This document shows, one piece after another, positions 1 to 9,571 of a stretch of DNA of 64,000 bases. The stretch is from Diadophis punctatus similis (taxonomy: Eukaryota; Chordata; Lepidosauria; Squamata; Dipsadidae), in the NCBI GenBank assembly GCA_023053685.1, contig JALIGW010000002.1:243649177-243713176 (forward strand), in the 5' to 3' direction. Position 1 is the first letter of the stretch. The number at the start of each line of letters is the position of its first letter. The notes under the pieces are model-generated. The model did no database searches and had not been told where the DNA came from. It saw nothing but the letters and a program-made list of their open reading frames with translations. A program made the position numbers and the translations under genes.

Positions 1-382
1 TACCTTCCACCTGCGGCTCGGCTGGTGGCAGAGGGGAAGGCAAGCCAAGGCTGAGCCATCACCGCTGGGCTCCCCGCCAGCCTGCATCTCGCCCCCCCTT
101 GTTGCGAGATGCCTGCAGCCACCACCTCTTTGAGCTGCTGCCGGCTCCGTTCTGGCCAGGAAAGAGTGGCGGCTGGAGGCTGCTTGCACCGGCAAAGAGG
201 CGGCAACTTCGACCATTTTCTGATGTTTTCTGGGTTCGAAAACGGCTCCAAAATGGCTGAAAAATGGCAGGTACTTACAGCGCCCACAAGGAACCCAGGC
301 TTGGAGCAGTTTTGGAGCTTGTTAAGGAGGACCGCTCCTTCGCCCCAGCCATGCATACTGCGTCCTTAGCCACGTGACCCAC
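1..382. other. GC-rich conserved block (right part)
   Basis: This is the tail of a GC-rich block that recurs complete at 10708-11312, 20612-21216 and 43470-44063 and, split by a transposon, at 54411-55752. It contains short G+C-rich open frames on both strands but no recognisable domain. An E-box CACGTG lies at 371-376. The first base matches position 10934 of the next unit, so the window opens inside a repeat unit. Function unknown. Confidence 0.6.
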
Positions 383-705
383 GTCCCATAGCCATGTCCT
401 TCTTTTGGTGGATGCTTGCTAATGAATATAAGCCTACATGGGGAAGCATGCTAATGAGGCAAGCTATGTTTGCTAATCTTTATTATCTTTGGTTTTATTA
501 TCTTGCCTAAATAAGGGCGGCTCTGAAAATCTTTGTTTATATGTTGAGGAGCAAAACAGCCATCGTTTGATTTTATAAAAAAAATAATATGCTCTCTGAG
601 TAATACATGCAACATTGTGAGTTTAGTAAACGCCATGGAGTAGGATTAGAACATTATGAAATAAACATTTTTACTTAGACTTTTAAACTGCGTTTTTTTT
701 TTCTA
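383..705. other. AT-rich segment of repeat unit 1
   Basis: The segment holds an ATGCTAAT octamer-like motif, a TATAAG-like motif near 428 and an AATAAA near 659. It precedes the copia remnant in units 1, 2, 3 and 5. The TATA-to-AATAAA layout resembles an LTR or a compact promoter, but I see no paired copy flanking an element. No gene is recognised. Confidence 0.4.
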
Positions 706-1016
706 ATGTCTGATGTCCGGGAAAAGATCAAACTTCTCCTTTGTGTGATTAATTGTCACCTCCGTCATGGTAGCAGAGGATGGTTGAATTTTGATGTTGA
801 AACTGCTTATCTACATGCAGACCTAGATGAAGAAATCTACGTCAGTGTGCCCCCGGATTCAACCTCTGTGGCCGAGAAGGGGACACGTGGGTTCTCAACA
901 AAAGTCTTTATGGTCTGAAACAGTCAGGTTTAATGTGGTACAACTGTCTCAAAGACAAACTAAATTCGATGGCTCAGTGGAAGGGACTCCAGGAGAATGC
1001 CTACAGCTGTTCTTGA
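706..1016 (+). pseudogene. Ty1/copia reverse transcriptase remnant, unit 1
   Basis: The first frame reads a copia RT palm segment containing FDVETAYLHADLDEEIYV. A second frame, offset by one base near the C-run at about 850-860, contains NKSLYGLKQS, the next diagnostic copia RT block, and ends at TGA 1014-1016. The core YVDD catalytic block is absent, so this is a short 3'-truncated and frameshifted fragment. It predates the tandem duplication, since the same fragment lies upstream of units 2, 3, 5 and 6. It is a relic with no expected activity. Confidence 0.8.
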
Positions 1017-1244
1017 TGTACTGTAAATCACCTCTGTCACTTAGCTGAGTCACTTGCTGTGAAATGCAAAATGTGAATTCTGCCTGTTGTATGTAATGTG
1101 AAGACAGCAAAGCTCTGGTCTAGATGCCAGAAAATGTATTCGTTTCCTTCTGCAAGCCTCAATGTTCTTAAGCACTGAGAAAAATCCTGACTAGAATGGA
1201 TAGAGATTATGTTTCTAACAGAATGACTTTCTATGCAAGCTGTG

Positions 1245-1252
1245 TATAAAAG
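1245..1252 (+). promoter_or_regulatory. TATA box candidate, unit 1
   Basis: TATAAAAG stands just before a sharp change from AT-rich to CpG-rich sequence. It is identical at 12175, 22083, 44926 and 58706 in units 2, 3, 5 and 6. No equivalent is seen in unit 4. It is a plausible core promoter for the ZNF transcript starting in the CpG-rich block, inferred from position and conservation. Confidence 0.45.
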
Positions 1253-1261
1253 CTTAGGGGA

Positions 1262-1880
1262 TGGGGTTTCCGGATGCCCCGAAGTGGGGGAAGTTGTCGC
1301 CGGTCGCGCGTCCAAGTTCCCCTAAACTTCGGGGGAAGAAGGGAGGGAGGATCCCCCAATCCGGGCGTGGGGGAGGAAGAAAGGAAAGGCTCCCGGCCTC
1401 TCTGGACTCCGCCTGTCCGGGAAAGAGGCGACTAGCCCAGCGCTCTCCGATGGGGAAGCGCCATGTCCCGGACTCGAAACTGTAGCTGCTCCCGGAGGAG
1501 GAGAGGAAGGAGGGGCTAGAGCGTCGTCCCCCACTCCCAGGGAGGAAACGGGGGCCGGAAAAGGCGGGGAGAAGCCTCCATAGGGCCTCTCTAGGAATCT
1601 TCTATCGTTCTTCCACCCTCCCTGGGGTTTCCCCACTTGCGGCATTCTGGGCGGCTGTGCAAATTCTTGGTGTCCGGCAAGGCTGCTCCTCGTCCCCGCT
1701 CCGGGCAGGTGGGGCTTCTGCTCTCCTTCGGGCTGCCAGGAGGGCTTCTCCCCGCCAGGAGGAAGGTAGCCCCGAGTGCCCCCTCGGTGCCAGGAGGGTC
1801 CCGGGTGGATGCGGGGCTGGACGGGGAGCCTCTGGGCAAAGGGGGGGGGGGAAGCCTCGGAGGGAAAGGGGGCTTTTCTT
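1262..1880 (+). promoter_or_regulatory. CpG-rich putative promoter and non-coding first exon, unit 1
   Basis: About 600 bp rich in CpG, located 3 kb before the finger exon. The part from about 1640 to 1840 is retained in all six units, including unit 4 whose surroundings differ, which argues for function. Candidate splice donors are CAG|GTGGGG (GT at 1709) and AAG|GTAGCC (GT at 1766). Short open frames here are not conserved in length and look non-coding. The following 1881-2202 is AT-rich intron-like sequence with no recognisable content. Confidence 0.5.
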
Positions 1881-2202
1881 TTAAGGGTTTAAGGGGGGAT
1901 TATTGTGTGAATGAAAGAAATACCCGCCTTCTCACTTCGATTTAGGGTGGAAGGTTTTGTTTAGGGGGAAAAAAGGTTTAAATTGCTTGAATTGAATTCA
2001 TTTTCTCCCAACGGAGAAAATATTCACTTTCTTTCGGCTGCATCTAAATGGAGAAGAATTGATATTCTTTGATTCGATTGTATTATTATAATTGTTTATT
2101 TTTGCTTCTATAAAGATGAGTAGAAGCTGAAAAAATCATTATTTGCCTAGTTTTGCTCTGAAGGAGAGAGTGATGTGGCAGCCCCTTGTTGGTGGGATTT
2201 AT

Positions 2203-2850
2203 CCATCAGAATAGGGCGGGAAGGGACCTTGGAGATCTTCTAGTCCAGCCCCCTGCTCAAGCAGGAGACCCTATATATCGTTTCGGATCTGTAACTGTCC
2301 ATTCTTTTCTTAAAAGCCTCCAGTGTTGGAGAAGCCACAACTTCTGCCGACCAGTTGCTACAATGATTAATTGTCTTCCCTGTTAGGACGTTTCTCCTTA
2401 ATTCCAGGTTGCTTCTCTCCTTGATTAGCTTCCATCCAACATTTCTTGTCCTGCATTCTGGTGCTTTGGAGAATAGGCTGACTTCCTCTTCGTTGTGGCC
2501 CCTCAAATACTGGAATAGTGCTATCATGTCACCACCAATCCTTCTTTTCTCTAGAGTAACCATTCTTGTCGAAGAACAAAATAAGATTGGTTTGGAATGA
2601 TCTCTTTTTAACAAACACACAATGGCTTTTAAGTATAAGTTTGTTTCTCGATATTTGCAGGTCTGTGGTTTTATTATCTTTTCCCAGGATATACCCAGGT
2701 GTTGATGTTGGGCTTATTGCTTTGTAGTTTCCAGGGTCTCTTCCCCCCTCTTTCTTGAAAATGGGAACCACATCCGCTCTTTTCAGATTCATTGTTGTGT
2801 TATTGGTCTCCTTGTGCAGGAGAAGAAAGGGGTAGTACTCCATGGGTTTG
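2203..2850 (-). mobile_element. CR1-type LINE fragment in intron of unit 1
   Basis: Read on the minus strand, it encodes a CR1 RT piece (RADVVPIFKK, then DPGNYKAISPTS) and the CR1 C-terminal block (RRIGGDMIALFQYL ... RRNVLTGKTIN). It ends in the CR1 3' end represented on the plus strand by GGACCTTGGAGATCTTCTAG. The middle of the RT is missing and the frames are broken. It is an inactive fossil carried along with the unit. Confidence 0.75.
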
Positions 2851-3429
2851 ATTATTTCTGTTAAATCTTACATCTATTTCTCTAACATACCTGCCTAGAT
2901 TGACTATCTGCTCTGCAGACTATAATTTCTGTTCTTCTAAGATTTGAATTGCCTGTCACTGAAACTCCCCTTCTTTCCCTAGGAAATTCTGGGATATTTT
3001 CATCCTGTTGCAGAAATGCTGGGTTTTGCTTCTTTTTTAGAAACGATTGAAGACTACTCTTTTGTGGGTGACTGCATATTCCCTTCCAGGGGGAGAACAT
3101 GGCAGCCATTGTTCAGTTCCAGAGGGGCTTCATTGCAGTGGAGTAGGATAGATATTAGGGGCTTTGCTCTCGGTTGTTGTTTTCTTCTAAAAGTGATCTT
3201 GTTCCATCTCTTCCTCTTTAGGTTCATATAGAGCAGTGATTCCCAAACTTGTTCAGTCCACCGCCCCCTTGGTGCTACAAACTCATCCTCACCCACCCCA
3301 CCCCCTCAGGTGGGTGTGGCTTAGTGGTCAGGTGACTGGGTGGGCGTGGCCAACTTGTAAAGTGTGGTGAAATTCACTTAACAACACTCTTGCTTAGCAA
3401 CCAAAATGTTAGGCTCAATTGTGGTCATA
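2851..3429. other. Intronic spacer with hAT-like terminal fragment, unit 1
   Basis: No gene is seen. From 3234 the sequence starts CAGTGATTCCCAAACTTG, which looks like a hAT-type terminal end, but no matching end with a target duplication was found nearby. The block 3230-3429 recurs in units 5 and 6 and its end recurs near 36910-36984. Units 2 and 3 lack this whole stretch. Confidence 0.4.
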
Positions 3430-4013
3430 AGTCTTTCTTTCGTTCTTTCTTCTCTACCTTCCCCCTTTTTTCTTTCTTTTTCTTTCTGTCTTTCTTCCTA
3501 CCATCTTTCTTTTTCTTTCTTTCTTTTCTTTCTTTCTTTCTGTCTGTCTGTCTTCCTTCCTACCATCATTTTCTTTCTTTCTGTCTTCCTTCCTTCCTAC
3601 CATCTTTCTTTCTTTCTTTCTTCCTCCCTCCCTCCTTCTTTTCTTTTTCTTTCCTTCCTCCCTCCTTCCTTTCTTTTTCTGTCTACCTTCCTTCCTACTT
3701 ACCATCTTTCTCTTTCTGTCTGTCTGCCTTCCTTTCTTTCTTCCTCCCTCCCCCTTTCTTTCTTTCCTTCTTCCCTTCCCTCCCTCCTTTCTTTTTCTGT
3801 CTGTCTGCCTTAGTTCCTACCATCTTTCTTTCTTTGTCTTCCTCCCTCCCTCTTTCTTTCCTTCTTCCCTCCCTTCCCTTCCCTCCCTTTCTTTTTGTCT
3901 GCCTTCCTTCCTACCATCTTCCTTCCTTCCTTCCTTCCATCTTTCTTTCTTTCTTTTTCTTTCTTTCCTTCTTCCCTCCCTCCTTTCTTTTTCTGTCTAT
4001 CTTCCTTCCTACT
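3430..4013. repeat. Long CT-rich microsatellite tract, unit 1
   Basis: Nearly pure pyrimidine on the plus strand, built of CTTT, CCTT and CCCT units with TACCATC interruptions. The open frames through it (Phe/Leu/Ser-rich one way, Lys/Arg/Glu-rich the other) are artefacts of the repeat. It lies inside the inferred intron. Confidence 0.9.
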
Positions 4014-4135
4014 GTGTTTCCCCGAAAATAAGACATGTCCCGATAATAAGCCCGACAGGGATTTTTGGGACATGCCTTGAAATAACCCCCCCCCGAAAAT
4101 AAGCCCCCCCCCAAATAATTTCCGGGGGAAGTGGG
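4014..4135. repeat. CCCCGAAAATAAG-type interspersed repeat, unit 1
   Basis: Contains TTTCCCCGAAAATAAGAC and further GATAATAAGCCC and GAAAATAAGCCCC words interrupted by C-runs. The same block follows the CT-rich tract in units 2, 3, 5 and 6. I recognise it as a common dispersed-repeat motif but cannot name the family. Confidence 0.5.
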
Positions 4136-4164
4136 GGGGGGGGACATGCCGGGAGCCTCTCTTT

Positions 4165-4465
4165 CTTCAGCGGGCACTCTTTTGGCTGGGAGAACGAAAG
4201 CAAGTGAGAGACATGTGCGCACAAACCCTGCGGGACTAGCTCGGCTCATCTGGGCTTTGGCTACATCAGTTTGAATCGCGCTCCTGCCTGGGAAGAACAG
4301 GAGATGAGCATGGATCCCTTCATCACAGGGAGGAGCACATTTCAGAATGCTGCCAAAGGCAGCCCAGAGCAGCAGAGCCAATCCTGCAGGGGGGGGTGCA
4401 CATAGCCCCCTCTCGCTTATTCTCTCTCTCTCTCCTAGCCAAAAGAATGCCCGCTGCAGAAAGAC
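4165..4465. repeat. Inverted repeat pair, unit 1
   Basis: CAGCGGGCACTCTTTTGGCT near 4170 is matched in inverse orientation by AGCCAAAAGAATGCCCGCTG near 4438, with about 240 bp between. The pair also occurs in units 2, 3, 5 and 6. It could be a fold-back element or one end of a dispersed repeat. No coding content. Confidence 0.5.
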
Positions 4466-4497
4466 CGGCTCCCGGCCGGGAGAGCGAGAGCAAACCC

Positions 4498-4797
4498 CTT
4501 CGGCTCTGTCTCCTGCTACCGGCTCCTCCTTTGCTCACCTCCCACCGCCCCTTCAGCTCTGCCACCGACTCCTTTGCATGCCTCGCATCATCGCTTCAGC
4601 TCTACCGCTGCCCCTTCGGCTGTGCCTGTCACCGCCCCTTCAGCTCTGCCGCCAGCTCCTTCTTTGCTCGCCTCCCACCGCCCCTTCAGCTCTCCCACCA
4701 CCGCCTCCTTTGCACGCCTCGCACCATCCCTTCAGCTCTGCCACTGCCCCTTCGGCTGTGCCTGTCACCGCCTCCCTCCCTCCCTCCCCCGCTCGCT
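4498..4797. repeat. GC-rich minisatellite (about 46-bp monomer), unit 1
   Basis: Degenerate tandem copies of a roughly 46-bp monomer containing GCCCCTTCAGCTCTGCCACC and CTCCTTTGCTCGCCTCCCA, about six in this unit. Copy number and variants differ between units. It produces Ser/Pro/Leu-rich open frames that I regard as non-coding. Confidence 0.7.
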
Positions 4798-5134
4798 GGC
4801 CTCAGAAAGAACGCCTCACGCGCGGGAAGGGGAAGAATCTGGGCACGTGTGCCAGAGGCTCACCATCATGGATATAGGGGGTCTCCCATATTGTTTGGGC
4901 TATTTGGGGAACTGAAGAAAATAAATCTTCCTCTCTCCTTCACTTCTTTTATCTTCATCCTGCAGGTGCCACCAGGAAAACCTTTGGAGAAAGTTCTGCT
5001 TGCAGGATCCAATCTGGGTCAGTCACCAGGACCAGAGGTTTCATCTTCTGAGCTTTCGGACTCGTGCTGGAGCCCATCCTCCTGCCCATCTTCCAACCTT
5101 TTGGCTAAAGTTCTGCTTGTAAGAGTTTCCTCGG

Positions 5135-7285
5135 ATGGAAAGCCCTGGAAGTGAGCAGCCCCTGGAAACTATGCAGAGGGGGGAACACTTTGGCCAAAGG
5201 TCCCCTCAGAGGAATCAGGGGAGACACTCCAAATGTTCCAAGTGTGGGAAATCCTTTGCTCACCGGTCCCTCCTTTTGATCCACCGGAATCTGCACACGG
5301 GGAATGGATCCCACCTGTGTTTTCCTTGTGGGATCTCCTTTCCTGGAATGTGGAGCTTTGCCAAACATCTCCGGAGCCACCCTGGACTGAAGCCTTACAG
5401 ATGCGGAGAGTGCGGGGAGCGTTTTGCTAAAGGCTCGGACCTTGGAGCCCATCAACGAATCCACCAGGGAAAGAGATCTCTGGAATCCTGGAAGCGCTGG
5501 GGAAGATTTCCTGAGAGACGGCGTCTTTCTAGGCCTCAGAACAGCCCGACTGAAGAGAAGCCCTGCAAGTGTGTGCAATGTGGGCTGTGCTTTTCTCAAA
5601 CCTCGCAGCTGCTTAGACATCAGCAAATCCACATCAGAGAGAAACCTTATCAATGTCTGGAGTGTGGGAAATCTTTCCGTTATAAACAATTGTTTAGAAA
5701 ACATGAGAAAATTCACACAGGGCAAAATCCTTATAAATGCTTCGTGTGTGGAAAATGTTTCACTCGGAGCTCATCTCTTTGCAAACATAATAAAACACAC
5801 ACAAAGGAGGAAGGCAAAACGTGCCTAGAATGTGGGAAATGTTTTTCCAAGAAATCATCCCTGCTGAGACATCGGAGAATTCACACTGGGGAAAGACCCC
5901 ACAAATGCCCAGAATGTGGGAGATGTTTTGGCAGAAAGTCACACCTAATTCAACATCAGAGACGTCACACTGGGGAAAAACCCTATCAATGCCCAGAATG
6001 TGAGAGAAGATTTGTGGATTCTTCTGAACTTCGGAGTCACCAAAGGACACACAGGGGAGAAAAACACACTGAAGAGAGACCCTATGAGTGCCCAGAATGT
6101 CGAAAACGTTTTTTCCAAAGGGAAAACCGAATTCGACATATGAAACTTCACACCAGAGAAAGACCCTATCAATGCCCAGAATGTTGGAGATGTTTTGCCG
6201 ACATGTCATGTCTAAATCGACATCAGAGAATTCACACCGGGGAAAGACCCTATCAATGCCCACAATGTGAGAAAAGATTTGTGAAGTCTGCTGATCTTCG
6301 GAGACACCAAAGGACACACAAGGGAGAAAAACTGTATAAATGTAATGATTGTGATAAATGTTTTTCTTTAAAATTATATCTTTTTCGACATCAGAGTATC
6401 CACACAGGGGTGAAGCCCTATATGTGCATCGAGTGTGGAACATTTTTCCGTACAATACAACACCTCAGAAGTCATGTGAATGTTCACAGAGGGGAGAAAA
6501 AGTTCAAATGTTTAGATTGTGGGAAAGCATTTGCAAGTTCATCATCCCTTAGAAGTCACTTCCAAACCCACACGGGTGAGAAACGCCACAAATGCTCAGT
6601 GTGTGAGAAATCTTTTACCCAGAAAAATACACTTTTGAGTCATCAGAGAATCCACTTAGAGAAGCAATATAAATGTCTGGAGTGTGAGAAATCTTTTCGT
6701 TGCAAATATTATCTTAGAAAACATGAGAGAATTCACAAAGGAGAAAAACCTTTCAAGCGAGTGCGTGTGGAGAAAAATGAAAAGTGCCCAGAATGTGGGA
6801 GATGTTTTGGCAGAAAGTCACAACTAATTGAACATCAGAGAATTCACACTGGGGAAAAACCCCATCAGTGCCCAGAATGTGGGAATTGTTTTGCCAGAAA
6901 GTCACAACTAATTCAACATCAGAGACTTCACACCGGAGAAAACCCCCATCAGTGCCCAGAATGTGGGAGATGTTTTGGCTACAAGACACACCTAATTCGA
7001 CATCAGAAACTTCACACTGGGGACAGACCCTATCAATGCCCAGAATGTGAGAAAACATTTGTGGAGTCTGCTGAACTTCGGAGACATCAGAAGGGGCACA
7101 CAGGAGAGAGGCCCTATATATGTGGGGAATGTGGGAAAAGTTTTCACACAGCAACACGGCTACGGGCTCATCAGAGAATCCACACGGGGGAGAAGCCATA
7201 CCTATGTGTGGAGTGTGGGAAAGGGTTTTCCCGAAAACAACACCTTGGAAGGCATGAAATGGTCCATACGCGAGTGAAGCCATAG
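5135..7285 (+). CDS. C2H2 zinc-finger protein, 23 fingers (copy 1)
   Basis: A 716-aa protein almost entirely of C2H2 fingers (CxxC-12-HxxxH), expected to bind DNA in the nucleus; its target is unknown. Fingers 1-3 occupy about residues 34-110, a basic spacer follows at about 111-143, then fingers 4-23 run to the end. Many linkers are TGEKP-like (HTGERPY, HTGEKPH). The spacer between fingers 17 and 18 (KPFKRVRVEKNEK) is non-canonical. A polypyrimidine tract and CTGCAG acceptor put the exon start at 4966. The start was chosen because an in-frame TAA lies 15 nt before this ATG. No KRAB or SCAN box is visible. Compared with copies 2 and 3 it differs at about a dozen residues, few at DNA contacts (finger 4 position 6 is Arg instead of Lys). 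The stop is TAG after VHTRVKP. Confidence 0.9.
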   Translation: MESPGSEQPLETMQRGEHFGQRSPQRNQGRHSKCSKCGKSFAHRSLLLIHRNLHTGNGSHLCFPCGISFPGMWSFAKHLRSHPGLKPYRCGECGERFAKGSDLGAHQRIHQGKRSLESWKRWGRFPERRRLSRPQNSPTEEKPCKCVQCGLCFSQTSQLLRHQQIHIREKPYQCLECGKSFRYKQLFRKHEKIHTGQNPYKCFVCGKCFTRSSSLCKHNKTHTKEEGKTCLECGKCFSKKSSLLRHRRIHTGERPHKCPECGRCFGRKSHLIQHQRRHTGEKPYQCPECERRFVDSSELRSHQRTHRGEKHTEERPYECPECRKRFFQRENRIRHMKLHTRERPYQCPECWRCFADMSCLNRHQRIHTGERPYQCPQCEKRFVKSADLRRHQRTHKGEKLYKCNDCDKCFSLKLYLFRHQSIHTGVKPYMCIECGTFFRTIQHLRSHVNVHRGEKKFKCLDCGKAFASSSSLRSHFQTHTGEKRHKCSVCEKSFTQKNTLLSHQRIHLEKQYKCLECEKSFRCKYYLRKHERIHKGEKPFKRVRVEKNEKCPECGRCFGRKSQLIEHQRIHTGEKPHQCPECGNCFARKSQLIQHQRLHTGENPHQCPECGRCFGYKTHLIRHQKLHTGDRPYQCPECEKTFVESAELRRHQKGHTGERPYICGECGKSFHTATRLRAHQRIHTGEKPYLCVECGKGFSRKQHLGRHEMVHTRVKP

Positions 7286-7440
7286 AGATGCATAGAGTGA
7301 GGTAATGTTTTGCTCAAAAGCGAGACGTCAGAAAAATCTGATGTGAGAAAAATGGAAAAAGCCCTAATAGGCCCTGATGGTAGAACAGTTTTTCATAGTT
7401 GTTCCACCCTTAGAAGTCATATAAGAGTTCATAAAGGGTG
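7286..7440 (+). pseudogene. Relic zinc fingers after the stop, unit 1
   Basis: The same frame continues past the TAG as RCIE-stop-GNVLLKSE, matching a finger start (xCxxCG) whose second Cys codon is TGA. Further on GRTVFHSCSTLRSHIRVH is clearly the back half of another finger. The ancestral protein therefore had at least two more C-terminal fingers. The first stop is shared by copies 1 to 5, so the loss preceded the duplications. Confidence 0.75.
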
Positions 7441-8355
7441 GTGGGGATTGCGCAGAAATGGATAAACTGACACTAAAGATTAAAGAGAAAGAAGATACAG
7501 AATATTTTCAAATATGGGATTTCTTTTATAACTGGTTGGATAATAGAAGTAGAAATTAGGTGCTGGGAAAAGGTATTATCATCATCATCATCAATATTGT
7601 TGTTATATGTTATATTGTTATGTAAGCAATTGACCCAGACATTACACTGTTCACAAAGGACATAAGTATATTAATTGAAAATGTAGAAATAAATTATACA
7701 TATTCTAAAAATGTAGAAGAAAAGTCTCTGGTTCAACTGTAAATTCAGGAAAATCTGTTCAGGCTCCTACAGTAAAGGACCTCCTGGAAATTGTCTTCTC
7801 TTTTCATTGCAACTAAATGACAGGGGGGCTCCATGTCTCCCCCCCCATCTCTTCCCCCTCCCTAAAGTCTCCCATTCGGAACAGAAGAGCTGACATGAGG
7901 CATGTTTTTTTATGATACAATAAAGGTAATGTAGCCTTTTAAAAAACCATGTTTGAAGTGCCTTATGGAAGGAATACAAAACGTCTTTGTGAGTCTCGGC
8001 ACAGAACACGGAGAATAAAGGTGAAGTTGAGAGATCACCTGCAGAGCCATTTACTGTTTCATAATTTTCATAGTCTGAGCCAAGAAAGATTTAAAAGGTA
8101 ACATGACATTTGTAATTGAACAACAGATCGTCGGACAGAAATTGAAACTAAACTATGTGCAAATGATGGACATGTCATTTACTTGCCTATCCATCATAAT
8201 CTCGGTAGTCTTCAAAATTAATGTTCAAAGACTGCCACATTCTTCCTATCCTCTTTGTTTTGTCCAACTTTCTCTTCCGTACGACGTCACAGTGAATATC
8301 ATGGCTCCCATCATTCTCATCTGGAGGCAACAGCATAAAAGGAAAGGTTGTTGAT
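7441..8355 (+). other. 3' flank of ZNF copy 1
   Basis: AT-rich, with an (ATC)n run near 7580 and AATAAA at 7688-7693 (also near 7918) as possible polyadenylation signals. A 3'-UTR role is inferred. An 83-codon open frame (8103-8354) recurs in the other units with a frame-altering difference in units 3 and 4 and has no recognisable domain, so I do not call it a gene. Confidence 0.45.
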
Positions 8356-8516
8356 TGTGTCTAGTCGAAGGAAGAGAAGAACTAGGAGTGACAAGATGTG
8401 ACTAGGAGTGACAGAATGGCAGACTTCCAATATTTGAGAACTGTCACAAAGAGGAGGGGGACAACCTACTTTCCAAAGCACCTGGAGGCTGAAGAAGCAG
8501 CAATGGCTGGAAACTG
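8356..8516 (+). mobile_element. CR1 LINE C-terminal scrap, unit 1
   Basis: Plus-strand reading gives RSDRMADFQYLRTVTKRRG, a decayed version of the CR1 C-terminal block. It breaks abruptly at GGAAACTG where the RTE-like LINE begins. In unit 3 the CR1 continues without interruption at that point. Confidence 0.6.
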
Positions 8517-9571
8517 TTTGCCTTCAATCTTTCCCTGGAGGATTAAATGGAGTATGCAGTGTTTTTCTGGGTGTCGCATCACATGTCTGAAATATTCTAA
8601 CTTTAATTTTTTTAATTGTTTCGATGATTTCCCTTGGCTTTCCCAGGCGGCTTATCACCTTCTCATTTCTGATCTTGTCAATCCATTTTATATGGAACAG
8701 CCGCCTATAAATCCACATTTCAAATGCTTCTAGTCTCTTCAGGTGGCTTTCTGTCATAGACCAACACTCTACTCCGTAGAGCAGGATCGAAAAAATATAA
8801 CATCTGACAAGCCTGATTTTCAATTTTAGGCTTATGTCATGACTGCAGAAGAGCTTTTTCATTTTGAAGAATGCTGTTTCGAGCTTTCTCTATCCTTGTC
8901 TTTACTTCAGTGGTCATGTCCCATCTTTCATGTAAATTGAAACCGAAGTGTGATCCTTTCGACTTTTTCTAATGGTATTCCTTCTGAATTTATTGGTGGT
9001 AAAATAACGGGTTATTTGCTGACGACCATGATCTTGGTTTTTGGGGTGTTAAGCTTCAAGCCATATTTTTCAGATACTTCTGAGACTCTGTTGATGAGGA
9101 GCTGAAGATCTTCACGCTTACTGGCAAGCAGAACTGTATCGTCAGCATATCTTAAATTGTTGATCCAAACACCGTTTACTTTGATGCCAGCATCAATGTT
9201 TTTCAGTGCTTCTTTGAAGATTGACTCAGAGTAGATATTGAGCAACAGTGGAGACAAAATACATCCCTGTCTGACCCGTCTTCGTATTTCTGCATCAGCA
9301 CATTTGCTACCTGATGCCAATATAGATTCTTTATGCTTTGAATGTCTTTGTCATCTAGTCCCACTTGTTGCAGGATTTCTAACAGTTTCCTGTGTCTTAT
9401 TTTATCAAATGCTTTTTCAAAATCAATGAAGCACATGTAAACTGTGATTGACATCTCTACAATACTGTACAAGAACTTGAATGCTGAATAGCGCTTCTTG
9501 AGTACCAAGATTGTTTCTGAAACCAAATTGTGTGTTAGCTAGACGCTCCTCAATTTTGTTGTATATTCTTT
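8517..9571 (-). mobile_element. RTE-like LINE fragment, unit 1
   Basis: The minus strand encodes RT motifs in order: CFIDFEKAFDKIRH, then VRQGCILSPLLLNIYSES, then LRYADDTVLLASKR with the catalytic YADD, then YIFSILLYGVECWSMTE of the thumb/C-terminal region. The endonuclease is missing and at least one frame change lies near 9320. I assign it to the RTE/BovB-related group by motif spacing. It is inactive. Confidence 0.7.

Noticed and set aside
1037..1315. 92-codon minus-strand frame next to the TATA box, repeated in other units
   Set aside because: Conserved only because the whole unit is duplicated; it overlaps the putative promoter and changes frame in units 5 and 6.
3390..4031. Phe/Leu/Ser-rich and Lys/Arg/Glu-rich long frames in the CT-rich tracts (also 47091-47831 and 60873-61697)
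   Set aside because: Simple-sequence translation without start context, domain or conservation of length.
4966..5134. KRAB, SCAN or BTB domain in the leader of the finger exon
   Set aside because: None of the three frames resembles these domains. Such an exon could be outside what I can detect by eye.
4396..5154. 252-codon Ser/Pro/Leu-rich frame before ZNF copy 1 (also 61988-62746)
   Set aside because: Most of it translates the minisatellite and the intron across a strong splice acceptor; only the last 60 codons lie in the exon.
5760..6455. 231-codon open frame on the minus strand inside the ZNF exon (and equivalents in the other copies)
   Set aside because: It is the complement of regular finger linkers; the repeated SHILGIDRVFPQCEFSDV-type pattern simply mirrors the zinc-finger repeat.
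8103..8354. 83-codon frame in the 3' flank, present in several units
   Set aside because: No domain, no independent conservation beyond the duplication, and altered in units 3 and 4.
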